Of a DNA stretch of 64,000 nucleotides, positions 58,462 to 64,000 are shown piece by piece. Numbering within the stretch: the first letter of the stretch is position 1; each line of letters begins with the position of its first letter. The DNA comes from UBA3006 sp036746695 (GTDB taxonomy: Bacteria > Actinomycetota > Acidimicrobiia > Acidimicrobiales > Ilumatobacteraceae), in assembly GCA_036746695.1 (NCBI GenBank), contig DAIODP010000001.1, forward strand, positions 620,001-684,000, written 5' to 3'. A program made the translations under genes and the position numbers. Below the pieces are notes generated by a model. It did no database searches and was not told the origin of the DNA. It was given only the letters and a program-made list of their open reading frames with translations.

Positions 58462-58753
58462 CTACAACTGCACGAACCTCTGCTGCGCCATCGCGCAAAT
58501 GTTTGATTGACTTGTATTCAGTTGAGTCCCAAAACGACTGCGCAGATTCTTGATCAGGAAACTCAATAATGTGCCATCGTGGCGCAGGTTGACTGCCAAC
58601 TAATCCAACCGCAGAACCGCCACGGATGACATAAGTTCCACCAAACTTTGCAATGAGATTTGGAACCAACGATTTGTATGTGTCGTAATTTCGCAACTGT
58701 TCGACGGTTGCTTCAGGATTAGGTCGAACTTCGAAGACTGCGTAAGCGCTCAT
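58451..58753 (-). CDS. DUF1330 family protein
   Basis: A 100-residue ferredoxin-fold (dimeric alpha/beta-barrel) protein of the DUF1330 family (PF07045): begins MSAYAVFEVRPNPEATVEQLRNY and has the diagnostic LVGSQPAPRWHIIEFPDQESAQSFWDS with Trp and Glu. Members are small uncharacterised dimers, often in catabolic operons. It follows the gamma-glutamyltransferase-like gene by four bases and shares its promoter. Confidence 0.9.
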   Translation of the reverse strand: MSAYAVFEVRPNPEATVEQLRNYDTYKSLVPNLIAKFGGTYVIRGGSAVGLVGSQPAPRWHIIEFPDQESAQSFWDSTEYKSIKHLRDGAAEVRAVVVTA

Positions 58754-58757
58754 CTCA

Positions 58758-60215
58758 TTACACTCCTAGCGCCAAACCAACGGTTCGCGGGTCGGCAGCA
58801 CCAACGATACGTCGATCGTCGGCGACGCCGTATTTGATTACTTGTTGGGCCGAGCGCATAGCCAACGAGGAGATTTTCTTGGATGAAGGCGCGGCAGCAG
58901 CGAGAGCAACAGCATTTTCGTCGCTCATACCCTCCTCAAGTCGAACGGCGTCGCCGTTGGGATTCCAATCCCACCTAGGTGCGGTAACTATTCGGCCAGG
59001 TTCAGCTTCTCCAGCCGCTATCTGGCTAAGAGACTGCAAGTTCCAAGGCACTTGATTCACGCCACCAGGGGTTCCGCCCACATATCGCAGTTCATCGTTT
59101 AGTGCACTTACTGCCCAAGCGTGCAATGTCGTGCTTGGCCGACGGCCCTCTATTGGAAAGTTTGGATGACCAGGCTCCGTGTTAAACCCTCTGCCTGATC
59201 TATTTGCTAATACAAGGTCATACTTTGAAACAATGAGTCCGCTGCCAAAGCGCGGATAGGAATTGGAGTGAATCAAAACGACCGCAGTTCCGGACGAATC
59301 CACGGCACTCACGATTGAAGTCCCGCTGATATCTCCGAGCGACATCGTTGCTTCATTGTTTGCCTCGATGAATGCGAGGTACTGCGAACCAGCACTTCGT
59401 ACATCTTTCGTTTTCTTAAAGGCATTCAACAAGGTGATTCCGAAAGTTGGCTGCGATGTGGCCCAAATGTCTAATCCGTGCAATTTCTCCTTAATGCACG
59501 GTGCCCAATCTGCTTTTGCCCAAGCAAAATCTTCAAGAGTTAATTGGCCCCCATGATGTTGTACCGTGCGCACTATTTCGATGCCCACATCACCCTCAAG
59601 TAAGGCAGCCCCTCTTACAACAAATTCCCTTAATGCCGCTGCCAGCCCCGGCAATTTGACGTGTTCGCCAGTCGCAATTGGTTGACCATCCGGAAAATAC
59701 ACGGAACCACTGGAATTAAATTTTGCGACCAGATCCTTTGCTTGTCGAGATAAATCGTTGCAAACGGCGGACCATGAAAATCCATTTTCTGCAAGATCAA
59801 TCGCCGGTGCGGCAAGAATCTCGCGGGAAAATTTTGCCCTTTCGGCAAGCGCCGCATACCCGGCCGCGGCAGCCGGTGGTCCGACAGAGTTGGGCCCGAC
59901 ATCCGACCATTCCCCTGATTTTGCGATTGAGGAAAGCGCTTTTGAAGCACCCCCTACGGCAATCAAAGTCTCTGGTTCGGTCTTGCCGGCCTGCCAGACC
60001 AAAGCCACAACATCGCCGCCAAGTCCGCATTTAGGAGGGAGGAGAACCGTTTCCGCCAATGCCATCGTTACGACCGCGTCGTAGGCATTTCCCCCACTCC
60101 GCAGTGTTTGGGCACCAAACTGTGCAGCTACTGGCGCGGCCGCACACGCCACTCCCCGGTCGCTTCGGGCGGTTACTTGTTCGGCCCAAACTTGCTCAGT
60201 TGTGCTTATTTGCAT
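58758..60215 (-). CDS. Gamma-glutamyltransferase family enzyme, cytoplasmic
   Basis: A 485-residue Ntn-hydrolase from ATG 60215. The N-terminal part has GVACAAAPVAAQFGAQTLRSGGNAYDAVVTMAL and PPKCGLGGDVVALV, the usual large-subunit landmarks. The self-cleavage/catalytic Thr is in ISGTSIVSAVDSSG, followed by FGSGLIV and the lid-less small subunit with GGTPGGVNQVPW. It should cleave and transfer gamma-glutamyl or related acyl groups. No signal peptide is seen, unlike secreted GGTs, so the substrate is imported first. Related cephalosporin acylase-like or capsule-hydrolase activities cannot be excluded. Confidence 0.88.
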   Translation of the reverse strand: MQISTTEQVWAEQVTARSDRGVACAAAPVAAQFGAQTLRSGGNAYDAVVTMALAETVLLPPKCGLGGDVVALVWQAGKTEPETLIAVGGASKALSSIAKSGEWSDVGPNSVGPPAAAAGYAALAERAKFSREILAAPAIDLAENGFSWSAVCNDLSRQAKDLVAKFNSSGSVYFPDGQPIATGEHVKLPGLAAALREFVVRGAALLEGDVGIEIVRTVQHHGGQLTLEDFAWAKADWAPCIKEKLHGLDIWATSQPTFGITLLNAFKKTKDVRSAGSQYLAFIEANNEATMSLGDISGTSIVSAVDSSGTAVVLIHSNSYPRFGSGLIVSKYDLVLANRSGRGFNTEPGHPNFPIEGRRPSTTLHAWAVSALNDELRYVGGTPGGVNQVPWNLQSLSQIAAGEAEPGRIVTAPRWDWNPNGDAVRLEEGMSDENAVALAAAAPSSKKISSLAMRSAQQVIKYGVADDRRIVGAADPRTVGLALGV

Positions 60216-60227
60216 TGTGCAGCTTTC

Positions 60228-60237
60228 TTGTATACAA
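60228..60237. promoter_or_regulatory. Predicted GntR operator 3 (GGT unit / diiron unit), perfect palindrome
   Basis: TTGTATACAA is a perfect 10-bp palindrome, 13 bases before the GGT-like ATG and 48 bases before the ATG of the diiron protein. It fits the T.GT...AC.A operator style of FCD-type GntR regulators. TACAAT at its right side can act as a -10 for the plus-strand unit. Confidence 0.6.
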
Positions 60238-60284
60238 TATACGCCAGTTACATAACTTAACCGCAAATCGATGGGAGTCGAGCC

Positions 60285-60998
60285 ATGCCAAAGTTACTCA
60301 ATAAAGATGAATTCCGTGCCGCTTTAGAAGATGCGATCAAAGGTCGCGAAGCAAAAAATGCATCGTTTAGCCAAGCATGGGCTAACGGCGAACTTCAGCG
60401 CCATCATTTTGCTCGTTGGGCAGAAAATCATTACCACTACGTCGGACCATTTGCCGACTACTTGGGCTACATCTACGCGAACACCCCTGACTACGCGACA
60501 GATGCAAAAGACTTCCTCTTGCAAAACATGTACGAAGAAGAGCTTTCAGACATCCGCCACACAGACTTGCTGATTCGCTTCGCAGAAGCATGTGGAACCA
60601 CAAAAGAGCGAATTCATGACCCAAGCAACATGAACGCAGTTACACGCGGCTTGCAAGGCTGGTGCTATGCCGTAGCAATGCGCGAGCATTTCGCAGTTGC
60701 AACTGCGGCGCTCATCGTTGGGCTCGAGTCGCAAGTTCCAAGCATCTACCGCAAGCAATTGCCACCACTCATCGAAAAGTATGGCTTCACCGAGGAAGAG
60801 GTCGAGTTCTTCGACCTCCACATCACATCGGATGAGGTGCACGGAGAGCGGGGATACCAGATCGTTCTGGAACACGCGAACACACCAGAACTGCAACAAA
60901 AGTGTCTGGACATTGTGCGTGCCGGTGCAGAGATGCGATTCTCGTACACGAAGTCACTGTTTGACAATTACGTCGCTCCCGATCTACTCGGGGTATAA
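60285..60998 (+). CDS. Heme-oxygenase-like diiron oxidase (CADD/PqqC-like fold)
   Basis: A 237-residue all-helical protein with strong ribosome-binding site GGGAG. Six candidate iron ligands match the spacing in chlamydial CADD: Glu85 and His92 (EELSDIRH), Glu148 (GLESQVP), His179, Asp183 and His186 (HITSDEVH). Such HDO enzymes (CADD, UndA, BesC, SznF) use a diiron site and oxygen for C-C cleavage, N-oxygenation or desaturation. PqqC-type cofactor biosynthesis is unlikely because pqq genes are absent and PqqC lacks these ligands. It is the first gene of a unit with a ferredoxin and a Rieske protein that may supply its electrons. Its substrate is unknown. Confidence 0.88.
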   Translation: MPKLLNKDEFRAALEDAIKGREAKNASFSQAWANGELQRHHFARWAENHYHYVGPFADYLGYIYANTPDYATDAKDFLLQNMYEEELSDIRHTDLLIRFAEACGTTKERIHDPSNMNAVTRGLQGWCYAVAMREHFAVATAALIVGLESQVPSIYRKQLPPLIEKYGFTEEEVEFFDLHITSDEVHGERGYQIVLEHANTPELQQKCLDIVRAGAEMRFSYTKSLFDNYVAPDLLGV

Positions 60999-61017
60999 GT
61001 TCTCAAACTCTGAGGAC

Positions 61018-61036
61018 CCACGGTAGATTTCCGTGG
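61018..61036 (+). promoter_or_regulatory. Intercistronic hairpin before the ferredoxin gene
   Basis: CCACGG-TAGATTT-CCGTGG is a perfect 6-bp stem with a 7-base loop between the diiron and ferredoxin genes, ending seven bases before the ATG. It could tune mRNA stability or ferredoxin translation. No T-run, so not a terminator. Confidence 0.35.
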
Positions 61037-61043
61037 ATCAACC

Positions 61044-61427
61044 ATGCCTACTATTCGCTTCATTACCTCTGGTCGTACCGTCGACTTTCCTGACGGAGAC
61101 GATGTAAACCTGCTGCGCGTTGCTATCCGCAATGAATGCGAGGTCCCCTACAAGTGCGCCAGTGGTAATTGTGGAACCGATCGGATTTTCGTGGAATCAG
61201 GGGCAACCAACCTGAGCCCACCCCGAAAGCGCGAACGAGACCGCCTAGGCGAACTGCTTGAGCAGGGATGGCGTCTCGCATGCCAGACATACGTAACAGG
61301 AGACATTTCCATTAGTTGGGATAAGGATCAAACCCCTCTTAACCCCAATGCCGTTGATAAGTCCCTCCCCAACCAGGTAGACGAGCGAATCAAAAATCGC
61401 TGGCTGCAAGCAAACGACACGGATTAA
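61044..61427 (+). CDS. 2Fe-2S ferredoxin with Asp in place of the third cysteine
   Basis: A 127-residue protein with a plant-type ferredoxin fold. The cluster loop reads KCASGNCGTD: Cys38, Cys43 and then Asp46 where Cys is expected; the last ligand is Cys80 in RLACQTYV. The same C-x4-C-x2-D pattern is natural in the iron-sulfur subunit of Escherichia coli succinate dehydrogenase, so the cluster is probably intact but with altered potential. A ~45-residue C-terminal tail rich in Asn/Asp/Arg has no known match. It probably carries electrons to the diiron protein. The Rieske gene follows four bases downstream. Confidence 0.85.
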   Translation: MPTIRFITSGRTVDFPDGDDVNLLRVAIRNECEVPYKCASGNCGTDRIFVESGATNLSPPRKRERDRLGELLEQGWRLACQTYVTGDISISWDKDQTPLNPNAVDKSLPNQVDERIKNRWLQANDTD

Positions 61428-61430
61428 GAC

Positions 61431-61754
61431 ATGTGGATTGATATCTGCTCGAGCGAAGAGATCCGCAAAAAGAAAAAGGTCGTGGCCAAACACGAAGAAT
61501 TCAATATCTTGGTGATTTTCCATAACGATCATATTTTTGCGTTCGACAACGAGTGTGTTCATAAAAAGAGAGAGCTGCACACGGGAATGGTCTTTAAAGA
61601 AAAGTTCGTTTGCCCTGGGCACCAATGGGCATTCGACCTTTCAACAGGGTGGGAATCATTAAAGGAACAAGGCCAGCCCGTCTATACGTGTCAAGAAGTA
61701 GATGGCGTCGTCCAACTCGACCTTTCCTCAGTGCGCGTTGCTACTTCTGCCTAG
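61431..61754 (+). CDS. Small Rieske-type 2Fe-2S protein
   Basis: A 107-residue Rieske domain: Cys42 and His44 in NECVHKKRELHTG, Cys61 and His64 in VCPGHQWAFDLSTG, which together ligate a His2Cys2 2Fe-2S cluster. It is the size of a Rieske ferredoxin (as in biphenyl dioxygenase or nitrite reductase systems), with no oxygenase domain. The usual CPHRGA is CVHKKRE, which removes some typical loop residues. It closes the diiron-ferredoxin-Rieske unit; no ferredoxin reductase is encoded in the window. Confidence 0.9.
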   Translation: MWIDICSSEEIRKKKKVVAKHEEFNILVIFHNDHIFAFDNECVHKKRELHTGMVFKEKFVCPGHQWAFDLSTGWESLKEQGQPVYTCQEVDGVVQLDLSSVRVATSA

Positions 61755-61776
61755 ATCAATTCTCCATTTACGGAGA

Positions 61777-61793
61777 TGGCATAGATAATGCCA
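61777..61793. terminator. Hairpin between the Rieske gene and tRNA-Arg
   Basis: TGGCAT-AGATA-ATGCCA, a perfect 6-bp stem with 5-base loop, 23 bases after the Rieske stop. A-rich rather than T-rich after the stem in the plus direction, so only a weak terminator candidate. Confidence 0.3.
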
Positions 61794-61836
61794 AAAGAAA
61801 AGCGCACAACTGCTCGCCGCTAACCTTCACTGCGTG

Positions 61837-61912
61837 GCCCTCGTAGCTCAGTGGATAGAGCGTCGGTTTCCGGAACCGCAGGTCGTAGGTTCGATTCCTA
61901 TCGAGGGCACCA
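61837..61912 (+). tRNA. tRNA-Arg (anticodon CCG)
   Basis: A complete 76-base cloverleaf with encoded CCA. Acceptor arms GCCCTCG and CGAGGGC pair fully, D-stem GCTC/GAGC, anticodon loop TTCCGGA with anticodon CCG, and T-arm with the TTCGATT loop. The first anticodon-stem pair (T27-C43) is mismatched, which may slightly weaken the stem. It reads CGG codons. A zinc-ribbon-like open frame runs through and out of it. Confidence 0.95.
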
Positions 61913-62034
61913 AGCAAGACAATCCTCCTTGCGAATCGTGTTCATCGCCACTCGCCACTCGCTGGAATACGCCAGATGGCCCCGCATGGCTATGTCGAGA
62001 ATGCGCCAACCTGCATGGCTTTGGTTGCCCTTAA
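61913..62034 (+). CDS. Possible small zinc-ribbon protein, start unresolved
   Basis: Directly after the tRNA an open frame encodes PCESCSSPLATRWNTPDG and AWLCRECANLHGFGCP before TAA: two CxxC pairs 20 residues apart, like a small zinc ribbon. No ATG, GTG or TTG lies between the tRNA and the first Cys; the only canonical start in frame is GTG 61834, three bases before the tRNA, which would translate the tRNA. The protein-like composition suggests a real or decayed gene, but the start is unsupported. Confidence 0.35.
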
Positions 62035-62038
62035 ATAG

Positions 62039-62500
62039 TTAGCCAAGCGCCGACTTGACGAACGCGGCAATCTTGCCGCCATCGGCGCTTGCACCAACTC
62101 GCTCGCGAACTGCTTTTACGACCGCACCCATTGCTTTGCCGCCCGTTGCACCGGCGGCGGCCGCGTTAGCAACTTCTTCGGCAACAATTTTTGCTACATC
62201 CTCATCGGACATCGCTGCAGGCAGATAGGCATCGATGATTGCTTGCTCTGCTCGCTCTTTCGTTGCTGCATCTGTGCGGCCGGCATCGGCATAAATCTGT
62301 GCGCTCTCTGCGCGCTTCTTTGCCTCGGAACGAAGTACGGCAATGGCTTGGTCGTCCGTCAGCACGATTGCCTCATCGCCTGCAACTTCCGCGTTTTGCA
62401 GCGCCGACAGCACCATTCGCAGTGTCGATAACTTCGCCTCTTCGCGGGCCTTCATGGCTTCGGTGATATCTGACTTAATGCGATCTTTAAGAGTTGTCAC
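62039..62500 (-). CDS. yqeY: GatB/YqeY domain protein
   Basis: A 153-residue stand-alone YqeY protein, related to the C-terminal tRNA-binding tail of the GatB amidotransferase subunit. Start LKDRIKSDITEAMKAREEAKLSTLRMVLSALQNAEV and the end GKAMGAVVKAVRERVGASADGGKIA are hallmarks. A role around tRNA-dependent amidation is presumed but undefined. Monocistronic, facing the tRNA-Arg gene tail to tail. Confidence 0.93.
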   Translation of the reverse strand: MTTLKDRIKSDITEAMKAREEAKLSTLRMVLSALQNAEVAGDEAIVLTDDQAIAVLRSEAKKRAESAQIYADAGRTDAATKERAEQAIIDAYLPAAMSDEDVAKIVAEEVANAAAAGATGGKAMGAVVKAVRERVGASADGGKIAAFVKSALG

Positions 62501-62589
62501 CCCTCTATTCTGCCCTTACCGGGCGGGGATTCCGAGCCTTACGAGATGATGAGTTGCCCACAAGAATGCGCTTTACACTGAACCCACCC

Positions 62590-63129
62590 ATGAATAACGA
62601 AACATTCGAACTGTTCTTTGCAATGCTCAGCGTTGCGCTGCTGGCTGGAACAGTCGTTGTTTTGGTAGCGCGCCTACTTGCTGGGTCGCAAGCGTGGGCT
62701 GCCAGCACCATTGCCGCTTTTCGACCTTTTGCACTACCGCTTGCAGCCGCAGTCACCACTACCTGCCTACTTGGAAGCCTGTATTTTTCCGAGATTGTTA
62801 ACTACAAGCCGTGCCGACTGTGCTGGTTTCAACGCACCATGATGTATCCGCTTGCCATCATCCTGATCATTGCAGCGCTACGCAAAGACTGGAAAGTGAA
62901 GTATTACGTAGTTCCGCTTGCAGCAATCGGCGCGGTTTTTGCCTCATACCATTGGCTACTGGAGCGTTTTCCAAATATCGAATCTGGAGTCTGCGATGTT
63001 GACGTTCCGTGCGAGTTTGTTTGGTTCGAGCTGTTCGGTTTTGTCACACTTCCATTCATGGCGCTCACAGCATTCGTCGCAGTCATTGTTTTCACAACAC
63101 TTCCAACACAACCCACGGAGCAATCATGA
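62590..63129 (+). CDS. DsbB-like disulfide bond formation protein
   Basis: A 179-residue membrane protein with four hydrophobic segments (ATG 62590; ATG 62566 also possible). KPCRLCWFQRTMMYPLA contains the DsbB-type CxxC just before the second helix, and GVCDVDVPCEFVWF provides the second Cys pair in the extracytoplasmic loop. It should pass electrons from a thioredoxin-like partner to quinones. Its stop overlaps the start of the TlpA-like gene (ATGA), an unusually direct pairing of the two partners. Confidence 0.9.
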   Translation: MNNETFELFFAMLSVALLAGTVVVLVARLLAGSQAWAASTIAAFRPFALPLAAAVTTTCLLGSLYFSEIVNYKPCRLCWFQRTMMYPLAIILIIAALRKDWKVKYYVVPLAAIGAVFASYHWLLERFPNIESGVCDVDVPCEFVWFELFGFVTLPFMALTAFVAVIVFTTLPTQPTEQS

Positions 63130-63782
63130 ATAAACCAGCAAAAAAGAAGTCGAGCGGCTCTGCAAATAAGGGCTGGATCGTCGGCGCGATAATCGCCATC
63201 GTCGTTGGTGCTGCGGCAGTTGTTGCCATCACCACTTCTGGAAGTGACGGCCCGTCATCCGATGGGCTTGTTGAACAAGCAGCCGTTTCGGTTGCAGGTG
63301 ATGTGCTACCTGCATACAACGACGGAGATCCGAATGATCCCGCGCTTGGCATGACTGCACCAGTTCTCACTGGAAAAGGTTTCACTGGCAACACCATCAC
63401 CACCGAGTCCACCGGCACTCCGATGATGCTCGTGTTCCTTGCACACTGGTGTCCTCACTGCCAACGAGAAGTTCCGTTGCTCGTGGAGTGGAACAAGTCT
63501 GGAAAGACACCATCAGGTATCGACATCATTGCTGTAGCAACAGGCACCGACCCAGCGAACCCCAATTACCCACCATCAGAGTGGTTGGCACGTGAAGAGT
63601 TTCCTGCGTTGTGGCCAGTCATTGCCGACTCGAAGGACAACACTGCGGGCGATGCCTTTGGTTTGGCTGGGTACCCATACTTCGTGTTGATCGATGGCAG
63701 CGGCAAAGTGGTTAAGCGCATGAGCGGCGAGATTCCAATGGATGAACTCACCGTGCTGCTGACTGCCCTACTGCCTGCATAA
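63126..63782 (+). CDS. Membrane-anchored TlpA/ResA-like thiol-disulfide protein
   Basis: A 218-residue protein with an uncleaved N-terminal membrane helix (WIVGAIIAIVVGAAAVVAI) and an extracytoplasmic thioredoxin domain. The redox motif is AHWCPHC, followed by REVPLL; the cis-Pro is in AGYPYFVLIDGSG. The CPHC pair is typical of oxidising DsbA-like enzymes, although the fold order is TlpA/ResA-like. With the DsbB-like protein it probably forms disulfides in exported proteins such as the large surface proteins of this window (inference). Confidence 0.9.
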   Translation: MNKPAKKKSSGSANKGWIVGAIIAIVVGAAAVVAITTSGSDGPSSDGLVEQAAVSVAGDVLPAYNDGDPNDPALGMTAPVLTGKGFTGNTITTESTGTPMMLVFLAHWCPHCQREVPLLVEWNKSGKTPSGIDIIAVATGTDPANPNYPPSEWLAREEFPALWPVIADSKDNTAGDAFGLAGYPYFVLIDGSGKVVKRMSGEIPMDELTVLLTALLPA

Positions 63783-63787
63783 CGCCT

Positions 63788-63809
63788 CTTTTGGCGGCCA
63801 CGCCAAAAG
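63788..63809 (+). terminator. Hairpin after the TlpA-like gene
   Basis: CTTTTGGCG and CGCCAAAAG form a perfect 9-bp stem with loop GCCA, six bases after the stop codon. There is no T-run, but the strong stem between two unrelated genes makes transcription termination the best explanation. Confidence 0.65.
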
Positions 63810-63810
63810 G

Positions 63811-63825
63811 TGGGAATCATTCTCA
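63811..63825. promoter_or_regulatory. Zur/Fur-type box 1
   Basis: TGGGAATCATTCTCA is a 7-1-7 inverted repeat with one mismatch, the classic Fur-superfamily operator shape. It lies 19 bases before the start of a metal-binding protein gene, so zinc- or manganese-dependent repression by Zur/Fur is expected. Confidence 0.7.
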
Positions 63826-63844
63826 TTATTGCTAGAGTGGCAAT

Positions 63845-64000
63845 ATGAGAATCATTCCCAAAATACTGATCGCAATTTGCCCAGCTCTATTTGCCGTTTC
63901 TGCATGCTCGTCTAACAGCACCACTCCCGAAGCGAAATCAGAACTGCCAACCGTTGTAGTCACCTACTCCGTACTTGGCAACATCGTCGAACAGCTTGTT
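63845..64000 (+). CDS. Metal ABC transporter substrate-binding lipoprotein, 5' part
   Basis: The first 52 residues of a cluster A-I binding protein, cut by the window end. Signal with lipobox (F)AVSAC, short Ser/Thr-rich linker, then LPTVVVTYSVLGNIVEQLV, the standard start of ZnuA/MntA-like proteins. It would capture zinc or manganese for an ABC importer encoded beyond the window. Two Fur-superfamily boxes in its promoter, one overlapping its first codons, support metal control. Confidence 0.82.
   Translation, partial: MRIIPKILIAICPALFAVSACSSNSTTPEAKSELPTVVVTYSVLGNIVEQLV
63846..63860. promoter_or_regulatory. Zur/Fur-type box 2, overlapping the start codon
   Basis: TGAGAATCATTCCCA is the exact mirror form of box 1 (7-1-7, one mismatch) and begins inside the ATG of the binding-protein gene. 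The centres of the two boxes are 35 bases apart. Bound repressor here would block both transcription start and elongation. Confidence 0.6.

Noticed and set aside
60285..60998. PqqC (PQQ biosynthesis) assignment for the heme-oxygenase-like protein
   Set aside because: No other pqq genes nearby, and the protein has six metal-ligand residues of the diiron HDO type that PqqC lacks.
61431..61754. Rieske gene as part of a ring-hydroxylating oxygenase alpha subunit
   Set aside because: At 107 residues there is no room for the mononuclear-iron catalytic domain, and no such gene follows.

Overview
The window looks like a chromosomal segment of an actinobacterium, probably of class Acidimicrobiia (Ilumatobacter-like; inference). 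The main argument is gene order. argS-lysA-hom-thrC-rho-prfA-prmC and glyA-wecA(rfe)-atpI-atpBEFHAGDC-murA reproduce the superoperon order known from Mycobacterium and Streptomyces. Two details point away from those genera: a b/b' pair of ATP synthase stator subunits with an unfused delta subunit, and the absence of thrB and rpmE from their usual places. Base composition is moderate, not the very high GC of streptomycetes. Genes are densely packed, often with ATGA, GTGA or TAATG overlaps. No intergenic gap exceeds about 170 bases, and there is no rRNA, insertion sequence, prophage or CRISPR array.

Layout. 0-7.1 kb: the end of an M24 peptidase, a TetR regulator and two very large surface lipoproteins; the first has a papain-like N-terminal domain, a Thr-rich stalk, duplicated Ig-like repeats and a C-terminal Lcl/DUF1566-type domain. 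7.1-10.8 kb: AzlD, AzlC, MeaB GTPase, an NFU-type Fe-S scaffold and MurA with Asp in place of the catalytic Cys. 10.8-14.9 kb: an MFS carrier, an alpha/beta hydrolase, a J-domain protein, an internally duplicated acidic protein and glpX. 14.9-26.7 kb: a short-chain dehydrogenase, the complete F1Fo ATP synthase operon, wecA, glyA and rpiB. 26.8-30.3 kb: a plus-strand pair, a thiolase-like protein and an S9 peptidase, interrupts the superoperon. 30.3-40.8 kb: prmC, prfA, an unknown gene, rho with an Asn-rich insertion, thrC, hom, lysA and argS. 40.9-43.9 kb: a second Lcl-domain surface protein and a TetR regulator.

44.0-61.8 kb is an accessory catabolic region. A GntR regulator and a D-arginine-dehydrogenase-like flavoprotein open it. 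Three divergent transcription units follow: (i) a peptide-type ABC importer plus two TauE/SafE exporters against a second GntR regulator; (ii) ornithine cyclodeaminase/mu-crystallin, HbpS/GlcG-like protein, aldehyde dehydrogenase and an SDR-like protein against an MFS carrier; (iii) a cytoplasmic gamma-glutamyltransferase-like enzyme and a DUF1330 protein against a heme-oxygenase-like diiron protein, a 2Fe-2S ferredoxin and a small Rieske protein. Each of the three divergent promoters carries a GTATAC-centred palindrome close to TTGTATACAA, so they probably form one regulon. My working idea is uptake and degradation of a gamma-glutamyl, amino-acid or organosulfur compound in which the diiron protein, served by two unusual iron-sulfur proteins, performs an oxidation that has not been described. 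The substrate cannot be read from the sequence.

61.8-64 kb returns to housekeeping functions: tRNA-Arg(CCG), a YqeY protein, a DsbB-like protein with a membrane-anchored TlpA-like thioredoxin, and the start of a zinc/manganese ABC binding protein under two Zur/Fur-type boxes.
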